Assembly: GCF_024171925.1 (NCBI RefSeq) | Contig: NZ_JAMTCO010000008.1 | Coordinates: 430,465-494,464 of the forward strand | Direction: 5' to 3' | DNA from: Actinokineospora diospyrosa | GTDB taxonomy: Bacteria > Actinomycetota > Actinomycetes > Mycobacteriales > Pseudonocardiaceae | DNA: 64,000 nucleotides | Shown: positions 1-9,722 of the stretch, piece by piece | Layout of the letters: each line of letters opens with the position of its first letter | Numbering within the stretch: position 1 is the stretch's first letter | Notes under the pieces: model-generated | What the model was told of the DNA's origin: nothing | The model's input: only the letters and a program-made list of their open reading frames with translations | Database searches by the model: none | Program-made: the position numbers and the translations under genes

Positions 1-633
1 AACGCCATGCACGACAGCTTCACCGGCCTGGGTGGCGGCGGCACGTTGCTGAACATGCTGTTCGGCGAGATGACGCCGGGCGGTGTCGGCACCGGCCTCT
101 ACAGCATCCTGGTGATGGCGATCATCGCCATGTTCCTCGCCGGGCTCATGGTCGGACGCACCCCGGAGTACCTGGGCAAGAAGCTCGGTCGCCGTGAGGT
201 CGCCGCGGCCGCTGTCTCGATCCTCGCGATGCCCACGGTGATGCTGGTCGGCGCGGGCATCGCGGCGATCCTTCCCGCCACGCAAGGCGCGCTGAACAAC
301 CCGGGCTCGCACGGACTCTCGGAGATCCTGTACGCCTACGCCTCGGCCTCGAACAACAACGGCAGCGCGTTCGCGGGCATCACGGTCACCAATGACTGGT
401 TCCAGGCCTCGCTGGGTGTCTGCATGGCGCTGGGCCGGTTCATCCCCATCATCGCGGTGCTGTGCCTGGCCGGGTCTCTCGCCAAGCAGAAGAGGGTTCC
501 CGTGACGGCGGGCACGCTGCCGACCACAGGCCCCCTGTTCGCGACCCTGCTGACCGGGGCGATCGTCCTGGTCGCCGCGTTGACCTTCATCCCCGCCTTA
601 GCCCTCGGTCCCATCGCGGAGGCCCTGCTGTGA
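1..633 (+). CDS. kdpA: KdpA, K+-transporting ATPase subunit A (C-terminal part)
   Basis: Potassium-binding, channel-like subunit of the KdpFABC pump in the plasma membrane. Only the last 210 codons are present; the frame is open through base 1, so the start lies upstream (the family is about 550-600 residues). The visible part has several hydrophobic helices, the loop [13 protein letters not shown] near residues 115-127 that belongs to one of the K+-selectivity repeats, and a final membrane helix ending at [10 protein letters not shown]. Its stop overlaps the GTG of kdpB in a four-base GTGA, so the two genes are translationally coupled. Identity is secure from sequence and from kdpB, kdpC and kdpD following in the standard order. 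Confidence 0.96.
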   Translation, partial: NAMHDSFTGLGGGGTLLNMLFGEMTPGGVGTGLYSILVMAIIAMFLAGLMVGRTPEYLGKKLGRREVAAAAVSILAMPTVMLVGAGIAAILPATQGALNNPGSHGLSEILYAYASASNNNGSAFAGITVTNDWFQASLGVCMALGRFIPIIAVLCLAGSLAKQKRVPVTAGTLPTTGPLFATLLTGAIVLVAALTFIPALALGPIAEALL

Positions 634-2669
634 CCACCACCATCAACCCTCCACAGCGGACTCCTGAAAAGACCCAGGTCTCCGCTGGCATCTTCAGCCC
701 ACGACAGCTAGTGGACTCGTTTCCGGACGCGTTGCGCAAGTTCCACCCCCGTCACCAGTTGCGCAACCCGGTCATGTTCGTCGTGTGGGTCGGGTCGATC
801 CTGGTCACGGTGTTCGCCATCGGCGACCCGAGCACCTTCACGATCGCGGTGGCGGTGTGGCTGTGGGCGACCGTCTTGTTCGCCAACCTGGCCGAGGCCG
901 TTGCCGAAGGACGCGGGAAGGCGCAGGCCGACTCGCTGCGCAAGACCAAAAAGGACGCTGTCGCGCGCCTCACGACCGGTGAGACGGTGCCCGGGACCGA
1001 GCTGAAGATCGGCGACTTGGTCGTGGTCGAGGCGGGCGAGGTGATCCCCGGCGACGGTGACGTGGTCGAGGGCATCGCCACCGTCGACGAGTCCGCGATC
1101 ACCGGTGAGTCGGCTCCGGTGATCCGCGAGTCCGGTGGCGACCGGTCGGCGGTGACCGGCGGCACCACCGTGTTGTCGGACCGGATCGTCGTGCAGATCA
1201 CCACCAAGCCGGGCGAGTCCTTCGTGGACCGGATGATCGCGTTGGTGGAGGGAGCCGAGCGTCAGAAGACGCCGAACGAGATCGCGTTGACGATCCTGCT
1301 GTCCACGCTGACGATCATCTTCCTGCTCGCGGTCGTGGCGTTGCAGCCGTTCGCGATCTTCTCCGGCGGTGAGCAGTCGGTGATCGTGCTGACCGCGCTG
1401 CTGGTGTGCTTGATCCCGACCACCATCGGCGCCTTGCTCTCGGCGATCGGCATCGCGGGCATGGACCGGCTGGTGCAACGCAACGTCCTTGCCACCTCGG
1501 GCAAGGCGGTGGAAGCCGCGGGCGACATCGACACCCTGCTGCTGGACAAGACAGGCACCATCACCTGGGGCAACCGTCGGGCCACCGAGTTCATCCCGGT
1601 CGGCGGAGCGTCCTTGGACGCCCTGGTCGACGCGGCCCGGCTGTCCAGCCTCGCCGATGGCACGCCGGAGGGCCGCAGCATCGTCGAGCTGTGCGTGACC
1701 GAGTACGGCCGCTCCGCCGAGCCCACCGACCAGGAGAAGGCTGGCGAGTTCGTCCCGTTCACCGCGCAGACCAGGATGAGCGGCATCGACCTCGGCGACC
1801 GCCGCGTCCGCAAGGGCGCCGCGAGCGGGTTCGTCCTCACCGACGAGACCCGCCGGGTGGTCGACGAGATCAGCGCCCAGGGCGGGACCCCGCTGGTGGT
1901 CTCGGACAACTCCGCCGGGGGCACCAGCACCGTGCTTGGCGTCATCCGGCTGTCTGACGTGGTCAAGCCCGGTATGCGGGACCGCTTCGCCGAACTGCGG
2001 GCGATGGGCATCCGCACGGTCATGGTCACCGGCGACAACCCACTGACGGCCAAGGCGATCGCGGACGAGGCCGGGGTGGACGACTACCTCGCCGAGGCGA
2101 AGCCCGAGGACAAGATGGCCCTCATCCGCAAGGAGCAGGAAGGCGGCAGGCTGGTCGCGATGACCGGCGACGGCACCAACGACGCCCCCGCCCTGGCCCA
2201 AGCCGATGTCGGCGTCGCGATGAACACCGGCACCTCGGCCGCGAAAGAGGCCGGGAACATGGTCGACCTGGACTCCGACCCGACCAAGCTGATCGAGATC
2301 GTGGAGATCGGCAAGCAACTGCTGATCACCCGGGGCGCGCTCACCACCTTCAGCGTCGCCAACGACCTGGCCAAGTACTTCGCGATCCTCCCGGCGATGT
2401 TCGCCGCGATCTACCCGCAGCTCGGTGGCCTGAACGTCATGGGGTTGCACTCCCCCAACTCGGCGATCCTGTCCGCGGTGGTCTTCAACGCGCTGATCAT
2501 CGTGGTGCTCATCCCGCTGGCGCTGCGCGGTGTCCGCTACAAGCCCTCCAGCGCGTCGGCGCTGCTGCGGCGCAACCTGCTCATCTACGGCCTCGGCGGC
2601 ATCGTCACCCCCTTCGCCGGGATCTGGCTCATCGACCTGCTCGTCCGACTCATCCCCGGGATCGGCTGA
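630..2669 (+). CDS. kdpB: KdpB, K+-transporting P-type ATPase catalytic subunit
   Basis: ATP-hydrolysing subunit of the Kdp pump (P1A-type ATPase). The 679-residue product matches the family length. It shows the actuator motif TGES, the phosphorylation site DKTGT with the acceptor Asp at residue 306, the hinge [14 protein letters not shown], the [16 protein letters not shown] motif and about seven membrane segments. I chose the GTG that overlaps the kdpA stop; the open frame extends further upstream but only inside kdpA. One base separates its stop from kdpC. The family forms a membrane complex with KdpA, KdpC and KdpF; KdpF, if present, would lie upstream of the window. Confidence 0.97.
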   Translation: MTTTINPPQRTPEKTQVSAGIFSPRQLVDSFPDALRKFHPRHQLRNPVMFVVWVGSILVTVFAIGDPSTFTIAVAVWLWATVLFANLAEAVAEGRGKAQADSLRKTKKDAVARLTTGETVPGTELKIGDLVVVEAGEVIPGDGDVVEGIATVDESAITGESAPVIRESGGDRSAVTGGTTVLSDRIVVQITTKPGESFVDRMIALVEGAERQKTPNEIALTILLSTLTIIFLLAVVALQPFAIFSGGEQSVIVLTALLVCLIPTTIGALLSAIGIAGMDRLVQRNVLATSGKAVEAAGDIDTLLLDKTGTITWGNRRATEFIPVGGASLDALVDAARLSSLADGTPEGRSIVELCVTEYGRSAEPTDQEKAGEFVPFTAQTRMSGIDLGDRRVRKGAASGFVLTDETRRVVDEISAQGGTPLVVSDNSAGGTSTVLGVIRLSDVVKPGMRDRFAELRAMGIRTVMVTGDNPLTAKAIADEAGVDDYLAEAKPEDKMALIRKEQEGGRLVAMTGDGTNDAPALAQADVGVAMNTGTSAAKEAGNMVDLDSDPTKLIEIVEIGKQLLITRGALTTFSVANDLAKYFAILPAMFAAIYPQLGGLNVMGLHSPNSAILSAVVFNALIIVVLIPLALRGVRYKPSSASALLRRNLLIYGLGGIVTPFAGIWLIDLLVRLIPGIG

Positions 2670-2670
2670 C

Positions 2671-3213
2671 ATGACCACCTTCGGCAAGCAAGCCCTCGCC
2701 GGACTCCGCGTCCTACTCGTCCTCACCCTCATCACCGGCGTCCTCTACCCGGCCGCCGTATGGGCCGTCTCCCGACTCCCCGGACTGCAGGCCAACGCCG
2801 AGGCCACCAACACCACCCTGGTCGCGGTCACCCGCGAAGGCGACGGCTGGTTCTTCCCCCGACCGTCGGCGGCGACCCTCCCGGCGTCCGGGGGCTCCAA
2901 CAAGGGCGAGCTGAACGAGGACTACAACGCGGTAGTCGCCGAACGCCGCGCGGAGGTCGCCCAGCGGGAAGGGGTGGCGGAGGACCTCGTGCCCCAAGAC
3001 GCGGTCACCGCATCGGCCTCGGGACTGGACCCGCACATCAGCGACGCCTACGCGCGACTCCAGGTGCCCAGGGTGGCGCGGGCGAACGGCCTGTCCGAGG
3101 ACGCGGTCCGCGCGTTGATCATCGAGTGCACCGACGGCCGCGGCCTGGGCATCCTCGGTGAGCCGGGGGTGAACGTCACCGCGCTCAACCGCGCGCTCGA
3201 GTCGGCGAGGTGA
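2671..3213 (+). CDS. kdpC: KdpC, K+-transporting ATPase subunit C
   Basis: Accessory subunit of the Kdp pump, thought to stabilise the KdpA-KdpB complex and aid ATP binding. The 180-residue product has a single N-terminal membrane helix (about residues 9-30, LRVLLVLTLITGVLYPAAVW), then an extracytoplasmic domain with the family motif ASGLDPHIS and the C-terminal sequence LGILGEPGVNVTALNRAL. Length and motifs are typical. The ATG follows the kdpB stop by one base, so it is in the same operon. Confidence 0.96.
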   Translation: MTTFGKQALAGLRVLLVLTLITGVLYPAAVWAVSRLPGLQANAEATNTTLVAVTREGDGWFFPRPSAATLPASGGSNKGELNEDYNAVVAERRAEVAQREGVAEDLVPQDAVTASASGLDPHISDAYARLQVPRVARANGLSEDAVRALIIECTDGRGLGILGEPGVNVTALNRALESAR

Positions 3214-3266
3214 CAGCCTGGGCGGGTCGCCACCCGGCGACCCGCCCGCTCCGGGAGGTGGACACG

Positions 3267-5804
3267 GTGGACGAGCGCAAACGCGGCGAACTGCGGATCT
3301 ACCTCGGCGCGGCGCCCGGGGTCGGCAAGACCTTCGCGATGCTGGGCGAGGCGCACCGCCGCCGCGAACGCGGCACCGACGTGGTGGTCGGCCTGGTCGA
3401 AACCCACAGCAGGGAGAAGACCGAGCAGCTGGTCGCCGGGCTGGAGGTGCTCCCCCGCGCCCAGGTCCACCACCGCGGTCGTGAGTTCACCGAGATGGAC
3501 GTCGACGCGCTGCTCGCCCGCGCCCCCGAGGTCGCCGTGGTCGACGAGCTCGCGCACACCAACGTCCCCGGCTCCCGCAACGCCAAGCGCTGGGAGGACG
3601 TCGAGGAGCTGCTGGCCGCCGGGATCGACGTGCTGTCCACGGTGAACGTGCAGCACCTGGAGTCGCTCAACGACGTCGTCGCCCGCATCACCGGCGTCGA
3701 GCAGCACGAGACCGTCCCCGACGAGGTGGTGCGCCGCGCGGAGCAGGTCGAGCTGGTGGACCTCACCCCGGAGGCGCTGCGGCGGCGGCTCGCGCACGGC
3801 AACGTCTACGCGGCCCACAAGATCGACGCCGCGCTGGGCAACTACTTCCGGGTCGGGAACCTGACCGCGCTGCGCGAGCTGGCGCTGCTGTGGGTGGCCG
3901 ACCAGGTGGACGTCGCGTTGCAGCGCTACCGGGCCGAGCAGCGCATCACCGACACCTGGGAGGCCCGCGAGCGGGTCGTCGTGGCCATCACCGGCGGGCC
4001 TGAGAGCGAGACGCTCATCCGGCGGGCCCGGCGGATCGCCGTGCGGGCGGGGGCCGAACTGCTGGTCGTGCACGTCATGCGAGGCGACGGTCTCACCGGT
4101 CCGCCCGCAGAGTCGGTGGCGAGGTCGCGCAAGACCACCGAGGACGTCGGCGCGACCTTCCACAGCGTGGTCGGTGACGACGTGCCGAGCGCGCTGCTCG
4201 AGTTCGCCCGCGGCGTCAACGCCACCCAGCTCGTCCTCGGCACCTCCCGGCGCTCCCGGTTGGCGCGCGCGGTCGACGAGGGCATCGGGTCGGCCGTCGT
4301 GCGCGAGTCCGGGTCGATCGACGTGCACATGGTCACCCACGACGAGGCCCGCCGGGCCCGCCGCTGGCGGGTCGGCAGCAACGCGCTGGCGCGGTCCCGT
4401 CGACTGCTGGGCTGGGCGTTGGCGGCGGTCCTGCCCTTCGTGGTCACCGCCATCGGGCTGCTGACCCGCGGCGAGGTGGCGTTCTCCACCGACCTCATCG
4501 GGTTCTTCCTCGCCACGGTCATCGTCGCCCTCGTCGGAGGCCTCGGCCCGGCGGTCGGGGCGGCGCTGCTCGGGGCGGGGTTGCTGAACTTCTACTTCAC
4601 CGAGCCCTACTACAGCCTCGCGGTCAACACCCCGGAGAACCTGGTCACCCTGATCGCGATGCTGATCGTGGCCGTCCTGGTCGCGCTGGTCGTCGACCGG
4701 GCGGCACGGCTGGCCGAGCAGGGCGCCCGGACGCGGACCGAGGCTGAACTGCTGGCCTCTTACGCCCGCACGGTGCTCACCAGCGCGCACCCGCTGGACC
4801 GGCTGCTGGAGAAGGTCCGGGAGAACTTCGGCCTGGAGTCCGTGGCCCTCCTCGAACGCCGCGACGGCGAGTGGCACCGGGTCGCGTGCGTGGGGCCCCG
4901 GCCGTGCGCGGAACCGGACGAGGCCGACGTTCAGGTACCGGTCACCGCTGACGTGCAGCTGGCCATGCGCGGCCGTGCCCTGCCCGCCAGTGACCAGCGC
5001 GCGCTGGAGGCCGCCGCCGGGCAGGCGTTGGTCGCGCTGCGGCAACAGCGGCTGGCTCTTGAGACCGCGCAGGCGCGGGCGCGGGCCGAGACCACGGAGC
5101 TGAGGACCGCGCTGCTCTCGGCCGTCGGGCACGACCTGCGCACACCGTTGACCTCGATCAAGGCGGCCGTCGGCAGCTTGCGCACGCCGGACCTCGCGTT
5201 GTCCGAAGAGGACACCGGGGAACTGCTGGAGACCATCGAGATCTCCGCCGACCGGCTCACCGGCCTGATCGACAACCTGCTCGACTCGTCCCGCCTGGCC
5301 ACCGGCGCGGTCGCGCCCCGGCTGCGCCCGGTCACCTACGACGAGGCCGTCGCGCGGGCCCTGTCCGGCATCGACGAGCGCGCCCTGCTGGCCGTGGACG
5401 TCCCCGAACACCTGCCCCCGGTCACCGCCGACATCGGCCTGCTGGAGCGCGTCGTGGCCAACGTCATCGACAACGCCCTGCGCCACGGCCGCCGCTCCCC
5501 CCGCCTCCCGGTCGCCACCGAACCCGAGATCGCCGTCCGTGCCAGCACCTACCGCAACCGCGTCGAACTCCGCATCGTCGACCACGGCCGCGGCCTGCCG
5601 AAGAACGCCGCCAGCACGGTCTTCGCCCCCTTCCAACGCCTCAGCGACCGCGACAACGCCCCAGGCATCGGCCTGGGCCTCAGCGTCGCCAAGGGCTTCA
5701 CCGAAGCCATGGGCGGCACAATCACCGCCGAAGACACCCCCGGCGGCGGCCTCACCATCGTCATCTCCCTCCCGGTGGCCTCTTTGAACGACCCGGCCCA
5801 GTGA
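3267..5804 (+). CDS. kdpD: KdpD, osmosensitive K+ sensor histidine kinase
   Basis: Membrane sensor kinase that normally phosphorylates KdpE to switch on kdpFABC at low K+ or high osmolarity. Order: KdpD sensor domain with Walker A GAAPGVGKT (residues 14-22) and DELAHTNVPGSRN, a universal-stress-protein domain (about 225-360), four membrane helices (about 378-485), a short GAF-like region, a HisKA box AVGHDLRTPLTS with phospho-acceptor His622, and an ATPase domain ending GLTIVISLPV. I chose GTG 3267 because GGGAGG sits eight bases upstream and the protein then begins DERKRGELRIYLGAAPG as in other KdpD proteins. A GTG at 3210 overlapping the kdpC stop is the alternative. No kdpE follows, which is unusual. 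Confidence 0.93.
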   Translation: MDERKRGELRIYLGAAPGVGKTFAMLGEAHRRRERGTDVVVGLVETHSREKTEQLVAGLEVLPRAQVHHRGREFTEMDVDALLARAPEVAVVDELAHTNVPGSRNAKRWEDVEELLAAGIDVLSTVNVQHLESLNDVVARITGVEQHETVPDEVVRRAEQVELVDLTPEALRRRLAHGNVYAAHKIDAALGNYFRVGNLTALRELALLWVADQVDVALQRYRAEQRITDTWEARERVVVAITGGPESETLIRRARRIAVRAGAELLVVHVMRGDGLTGPPAESVARSRKTTEDVGATFHSVVGDDVPSALLEFARGVNATQLVLGTSRRSRLARAVDEGIGSAVVRESGSIDVHMVTHDEARRARRWRVGSNALARSRRLLGWALAAVLPFVVTAIGLLTRGEVAFSTDLIGFFLATVIVALVGGLGPAVGAALLGAGLLNFYFTEPYYSLAVNTPENLVTLIAMLIVAVLVALVVDRAARLAEQGARTRTEAELLASYARTVLTSAHPLDRLLEKVRENFGLESVALLERRDGEWHRVACVGPRPCAEPDEADVQVPVTADVQLAMRGRALPASDQRALEAAAGQALVALRQQRLALETAQARARAETTELRTALLSAVGHDLRTPLTSIKAAVGSLRTPDLALSEEDTGELLETIEISADRLTGLIDNLLDSSRLATGAVAPRLRPVTYDEAVARALSGIDERALLAVDVPEHLPPVTADIGLLERVVANVIDNALRHGRRSPRLPVATEPEIAVRASTYRNRVELRIVDHGRGLPKNAASTVFAPFQRLSDRDNAPGIGLGLSVAKGFTEAMGGTITAEDTPGGGLTIVISLPVASLNDPAQ

Positions 5805-5870
5805 CACCCCCTGACGCCTAACCCTGGATCGCCCCACGTCACTGGACACTTGGAGTCGCTTGTGCCAAGT

Positions 5871-6011
5871 GCTCGATGGGGTGGACCTGCTTTGTGCGGG
5901 GGGACGGCACCATCGCGCTTCTCGCGGCAGGGCCAGACTTTTCGGCCCCTGCTGTGCGGACCTGCCACGGGTGTCGTAGGGGCCCCGCACAACAGGTCCA
6001 CCCCATCGAGC
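5871..6011. repeat. Long inverted-repeat element, copy 1
   Basis: Gene-free kdpD-kup interval. Two arms, 5871-5900 and 5984-6011, pair over 19 perfect base pairs, a two-base bulge and nine more pairs, enclosing an 83-base centre that is also conserved in copy 2 (63333-63482, same orientation). Similarity to copy 2 extends outward: on the left from about 5843 (a CTGGACAC...TGCCAA segment like the 69-bp tandem unit at 62966-63306) and on the right to about 6105 (an AAGGCG/GGCGGAGGCC segment ending in CCTTGCCCC). Short reading frames cross it, but the pattern of change fits structure, not protein. I see no transposase in it, so it could be a MITE-like or structured-RNA element. Confidence 0.8.
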
Positions 6012-6239
6012 TTGTCGCATGGCCGCGGATCAGAGGCAATGCCGAAGGCGAACCGTTCACCGGAGGCGGAGGCGGAGGCCCGAATTCCTTGCCCCCAGGA
6101 TCGCCGATCTCGGCGCGGCGCAGCAAGTTCGAGTCTGTCCGAAATGTCCTGTCGACACCCGCGACACAGTTCCCGGAGTTCTCGGCGTAAGGCGGGTAGC
6201 GTCCTGGGCGACTCGGGTGAGCGGCTACCAGGAGGGTCC

Positions 6240-8159
6240 GTGCGGGCAGCGGAGGGGTCTAGCGGGCGCGATGCCGTGCGGTTGGCGGTGGTGGTGGGGG
6301 CTTTGGGGGTGGTGTTCGGGGATATCGGGACCAGTCCGATCTACACCATGCAGACGGTGTTCAACCCGAGTGACCCGCACCCCGTTCCGGTGAACGTCGA
6401 GAACGTCTACGGGGTGGTGTCGCTCGTCTTCTGGTCAGTCATGATCATTGTGACCGCCACCTACGTGCTGCTCGCGATGCGGGCCGACAACGACGGTGAG
6501 GGCGGCATCATGGCGCTGATCACGCTGCTGCGCCGGTGGAGCGCGCAGCGCGGGAAACGGGCGGCCGCGGTCCTGGCAGGCGTGGGGATCTTCGGCGCGT
6601 CGCTGTTCTTCGGCGACAGCATGATCACGCCCGCGATCTCGGTGCTGTCGGCCGTGGAGGGGCTCAAGGTCGTCGACGAGTCCTTCGACTCCCTCGTCGT
6701 GCCGATCACGGCGGTGATCATCGTGTTGCTGTTCCTGGTGCAGAAGCGGGGCACCGCCGCGGTCGGCCGGGTGTTCGGGCCGGTGATGATCGCCTGGTTC
6801 ACCGTCGTCGGCGTGTTCGGGGTGATCGGGATCGCCGGTCACCCGGAGATCCTCAAGGCGCTGTCGCCGACGTACGCCGTCGGTTTCCTCGCCGGGCACT
6901 TCGGGATCGCCTTCTTCGCACTGGCCGCGATCGTGCTGGCGGTCACCGGCGCCGAGGCGCTCTACGCCGACATGGGCCACTTCGGCCGCCGGGCGATCAC
7001 CCGCGGTTGGTTGGCGCTGGTGCTGCCCGCCTGCACCCTCAGCTACCTCGGGCAGGGCGCGTTGATCCTGGACGACCCGGCCAACATCAGCAGCCCGTTC
7101 TTCCTGCTCGTCCCCGGCTGGGGGCGGCTGCCGATGGTCCTGCTGGCCACCGCCGCGACCGTGATCGCCTCGCAGGCCGTGATCACGGGCGCGTTCTCGG
7201 TGGCCGCGCAGGCCTCCCAGCTCGGCTACCTGCCGCGGCTGCGGATCACCCACACGTCGGAGACCGAGCGCGGCCAGATCTACGTGCCGTGGGTCAACTG
7301 GCTGCTGATGGTCTCCGTGCTCACCCTGGTCTTCGCCTTCCGCACCTCCGCGGCGCTGGCGTTCGCCTTCGGCATGGCGGTGACCGGCACGATCACCACC
7401 ACGACCCTGCTGTTCTTCTACGTCGCCCGGGCCAAGTGGGGCACGCCGAGGTGGGTGCTGGGCACCGGGGCGACCGTGCTGCTGGTGGTGGACGGGCTGT
7501 TCCTCGCGGCCAACCTGACCAAGCTCGTGCACGGCGCGTGGCTGCCGCTGCTGATCGGGCTGACCATGTTCACCGTGATGACCACCTGGCAGAAGGGTCG
7601 GCAGATCGTCACCGCCGAGCGCGCGCGGCGCGAGGGGTCACTGCGCGAGTTCATCGACGACCTGCGCGAGGGCAGGAAACCGACCCGGCAGGTCGCGGGC
7701 ACGGCCGTGTTCCTCAACCGGGGCAAGGAGACCACGCCGCTGGCCATGCGCGCGAACGTGGACCACAACCACGTCCGGCACGAGCACGTGGTGATCATGT
7801 CGATCGAAACCGACCCGGTGCCGCGGGTGCCCGCCGACCAGCGCATCGTGGTCGACGACCTCGGCTACGGCGACGACGGGATCACCCACGTCACCGCCCG
7901 GTTCGGCTACATGGAGACCCCGGACGTGCCCGCCGCGCTGGCCCGCCTGGACCCGACGACCACGGAGAGCAGGCCGGACACCGAGTCGGCGTCCTACTTC
8001 CTGTCGAAGATCGAACTGCAGCTCGACGAGGCGCCGACCATGGCCCGCTGGCGCAAACGGCTGTTCATCGCCACCTCCCACATCGCCCCCGACGCGGCGG
8101 AGACCTTCGCCCTGCCCCGCGACAACACCGTCGTCATGGGCTCCCACATCCAGGTGTAG
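6240..8159 (+). CDS. kup: Kup-family low-affinity K+ uptake protein
   Basis: Proton-coupled potassium uptake transporter of the KUP/HAK/KT family in the plasma membrane. The 639-residue product has the diagnostic N-terminal motif GALGVVFGDIGTSPIYTMQTVF in the first helix, then about 12 membrane segments, including GAEALYADMGHFGRRAITRGW and the conserved SQAVITGAFSVAAQASQLG, and a cytoplasmic tail of about 170 residues. I chose GTG 6240 because CCAGGAGGG lies just upstream; the open frame reaches 390 bases further, but that part crosses the hairpin repeat and does not look coding. It is separated from kdpD by 435 bases, so it probably has its own promoter. Confidence 0.95.
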   Translation: MRAAEGSSGRDAVRLAVVVGALGVVFGDIGTSPIYTMQTVFNPSDPHPVPVNVENVYGVVSLVFWSVMIIVTATYVLLAMRADNDGEGGIMALITLLRRWSAQRGKRAAAVLAGVGIFGASLFFGDSMITPAISVLSAVEGLKVVDESFDSLVVPITAVIIVLLFLVQKRGTAAVGRVFGPVMIAWFTVVGVFGVIGIAGHPEILKALSPTYAVGFLAGHFGIAFFALAAIVLAVTGAEALYADMGHFGRRAITRGWLALVLPACTLSYLGQGALILDDPANISSPFFLLVPGWGRLPMVLLATAATVIASQAVITGAFSVAAQASQLGYLPRLRITHTSETERGQIYVPWVNWLLMVSVLTLVFAFRTSAALAFAFGMAVTGTITTTTLLFFYVARAKWGTPRWVLGTGATVLLVVDGLFLAANLTKLVHGAWLPLLIGLTMFTVMTTWQKGRQIVTAERARREGSLREFIDDLREGRKPTRQVAGTAVFLNRGKETTPLAMRANVDHNHVRHEHVVIMSIETDPVPRVPADQRIVVDDLGYGDDGITHVTARFGYMETPDVPAALARLDPTTTESRPDTESASYFLSKIELQLDEAPTMARWRKRLFIATSHIAPDAAETFALPRDNTVVMGSHIQV

Positions 8160-8197
8160 GCACCCAACGCTCAGCTTGTGGGCGGGCTCACATCACC

Positions 8198-9520
8198 CTA
8201 AGTGGACAGTTCGTAGGCGTGTCCGGCGCTCAGCACAACCGCTTCGGCGAACGGTCGGCCGATGAGTTGCATGCCGATCGGCAGTCCGGCGCTGTCCTGA
8301 CCCACTGGCACCGACAGGGCGGGGAGTCCGGTGATGTTGGCTGGAGACGAGAGGCGGACGTAAGTCACCGACACGGTTTCGGTGACGCCGTCGGGCCAGG
8401 GCACTTCCTGTTGGTCGACGGGAATCGCCGTCACCGGGGTGGTCGGGGCGGCGATGATGTCGACGGTTTCCAATACGCGGAGCCATTCCTGCCGCATGAG
8501 GGTTTGGGCGCGCAGGGCGCGAATGTAGTCCGTCGCCGGAATCAGTTGCCCTGCCTCAAGAAGCAGTCTGATCTCCGGTGTGTAGAGCTCAGGCGTGCTG
8601 CGCAATGTCTGTTCGTGGTACGCGGTGGCCTCTGGCCCCATGACGGCCCAGTTGATCGGCAGGACGTAGCGGGTCATCGGGATCTCGACGTCGACCAAGC
8701 GGGCGCCGAGTGACTCCAGGCGCGTGATCGCGGCGTGCACAGCCGCTGAGACATCCGGGTGGACGCGGTCGAAGTAGTGGTTACGGGGTATGCCGATGCG
8801 CAGACCGGTGATGTCGGAGGACAGGGCGGGTTCGTCGCGGCCGGTGAGGGCGGGCAGCACGAGGGCAACGTCCGCCACCGTGCGGGTGATCGGGCCGACG
8901 TGGTCCAGCGACCACGACAGAGGCACAACGCCGTCTCGGGGCACGAGGTCGTAGGTCGGTTTGAGTCCGACGACGCCGTTGAGCGCTGCGGGGACGCGGA
9001 TGGAGCCGCCGGTGTCGGTGCCCAGGGCGAAGACCGCTGTGCCCGAGGCGACCGCAACAGCAGAACCGCCGCTGGAGCCGCCCGCGATGCGGCTGGGGTC
9101 GACCGCGTTGGTGGTTTGGGGCGTGATGAAGCCGTAGGCGAACTCGTGCGTGTGGGTCTTGCCGATGAGGGCCGTGCCTGCCGCGTCCAGGCGCTTCGCA
9201 ACCGTGCTGTCGGTGGTGGCGACGTGATCAGCGCGCACGCGAGAGCTCGCTGTGGTGGGCAAACCTGCGACGTCGATGAGGTCCTTGATGGCATACGGGA
9301 TTCCGTGCAGCGGCCCGCGGTAGGTCCCGGCGGCAATCTCGTCAGCGGCCCGGATCGCTGCCGCCCTTGCACGATCGGCGGTGACCGTCGCGTAGGCGCC
9401 AAGGCGGGGCTCGACCTCCGCGACCCGAGACAGCACCGAGTCGACCAGCTCGACCGGGGACAGCTCGCGGTCGCGGATGGCTTTGGCGGCAGCCGTGAGG
9501 GTCAGGTCAGACGGTCGCAT
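8198..9520 (-). CDS. Amidase-signature hydrolase, AtzE/GatA-like
   Basis: Amidase-signature enzyme that hydrolyses a carboxamide; the substrate cannot be told from sequence. The 440-residue product carries the Ser-cisSer-Lys triad: Lys in YAIKDLIDVAG, the Gly/Ser-rich AGGSSGGSAVAVASG, and the nucleophile Ser in GTDTGGSIRVPAA. The ATG lies inside the end of the preceding small gene (overlap of 14 bases), so the two are coupled. The pair resembles AtzE with AtzG (1-carboxybiuret hydrolase and its small partner) more than a GatCAB amidotransferase, since no gatB is nearby. General function is secure; substrate unknown. Confidence 0.88.
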   Translation of the reverse strand: MRPSDLTLTAAAKAIRDRELSPVELVDSVLSRVAEVEPRLGAYATVTADRARAAAIRAADEIAAGTYRGPLHGIPYAIKDLIDVAGLPTTASSRVRADHVATTDSTVAKRLDAAGTALIGKTHTHEFAYGFITPQTTNAVDPSRIAGGSSGGSAVAVASGTAVFALGTDTGGSIRVPAALNGVVGLKPTYDLVPRDGVVPLSWSLDHVGPITRTVADVALVLPALTGRDEPALSSDITGLRIGIPRNHYFDRVHPDVSAAVHAAITRLESLGARLVDVEIPMTRYVLPINWAVMGPEATAYHEQTLRSTPELYTPEIRLLLEAGQLIPATDYIRALRAQTLMRQEWLRVLETVDIIAAPTTPVTAIPVDQQEVPWPDGVTETVSVTYVRLSSPANITGLPALSVPVGQDSAGLPIGMQLIGRPFAEAVVLSAGHAYELST

Positions 9521-9695
9521 CCGCGCCTCCCGGTCGGTACGGCTCGGTGTCGCCGAGGTCCAGCTCACGCAGAACGGCGGCGAGGTCGTTCATGCGTGAG
9601 GCCATGGCGGCGACCTCGGCGTGGCGTTCGGCGGGCAGGGGCAAGCCCGCGAAGGCGGACCACCGCGCCGCCTCCGCCGGGGTGAGATCAGGCAC
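9507..9695 (-). CDS. AtzG-like small subunit (DUF4089-type) of the adjacent amidase
   Basis: A 62-residue protein similar in layout to AtzG and, more distantly, GatC: an N-terminal helix with LPLPAERHAEVAAMASRM, then a second helix and the family ending LDLGDTEPYRP. AtzG-type proteins wrap around and stabilise the partner amidase. The GTG start is four bases after AGGAGG; an in-frame TTG further upstream lies before that ribosome site and is rejected. The gene overlaps the amidase start, which supports joint synthesis. Confidence 0.75.
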   Translation of the reverse strand: MPDLTPAEAARWSAFAGLPLPAERHAEVAAMASRMNDLAAVLRELDLGDTEPYRPGGADATV

Positions 9696-9722
9696 GGATC
9701 CTCCTGGGGCCAACGGTTCCCG

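Noticed and set aside
3048..6020. A 990-codon open frame on the minus strand under kdpD
   Set aside because: It is antisense to a clear kinase gene and is rich in Arg/Gly/His, as expected from the mirror of GC-rich codons; no domain or ribosome site supports it.
5549..6126. Short frames across the hairpin element that give similar peptides at both copies
   Set aside because: The similarity comes from the DNA repeat; frames differ in start and end, and changes between copies keep base pairing in the stem, not a protein.
5850..6239. A 130-residue N-terminal extension of Kup
   Set aside because: It would be translated from the hairpin repeat and its flank, has no family similarity, and a strong ribosome site directly precedes GTG 6240.
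8160..8197. A terminator between kup and the amidase gene
   Set aside because: No stable inverted repeat is visible in this 38-base convergent gap.
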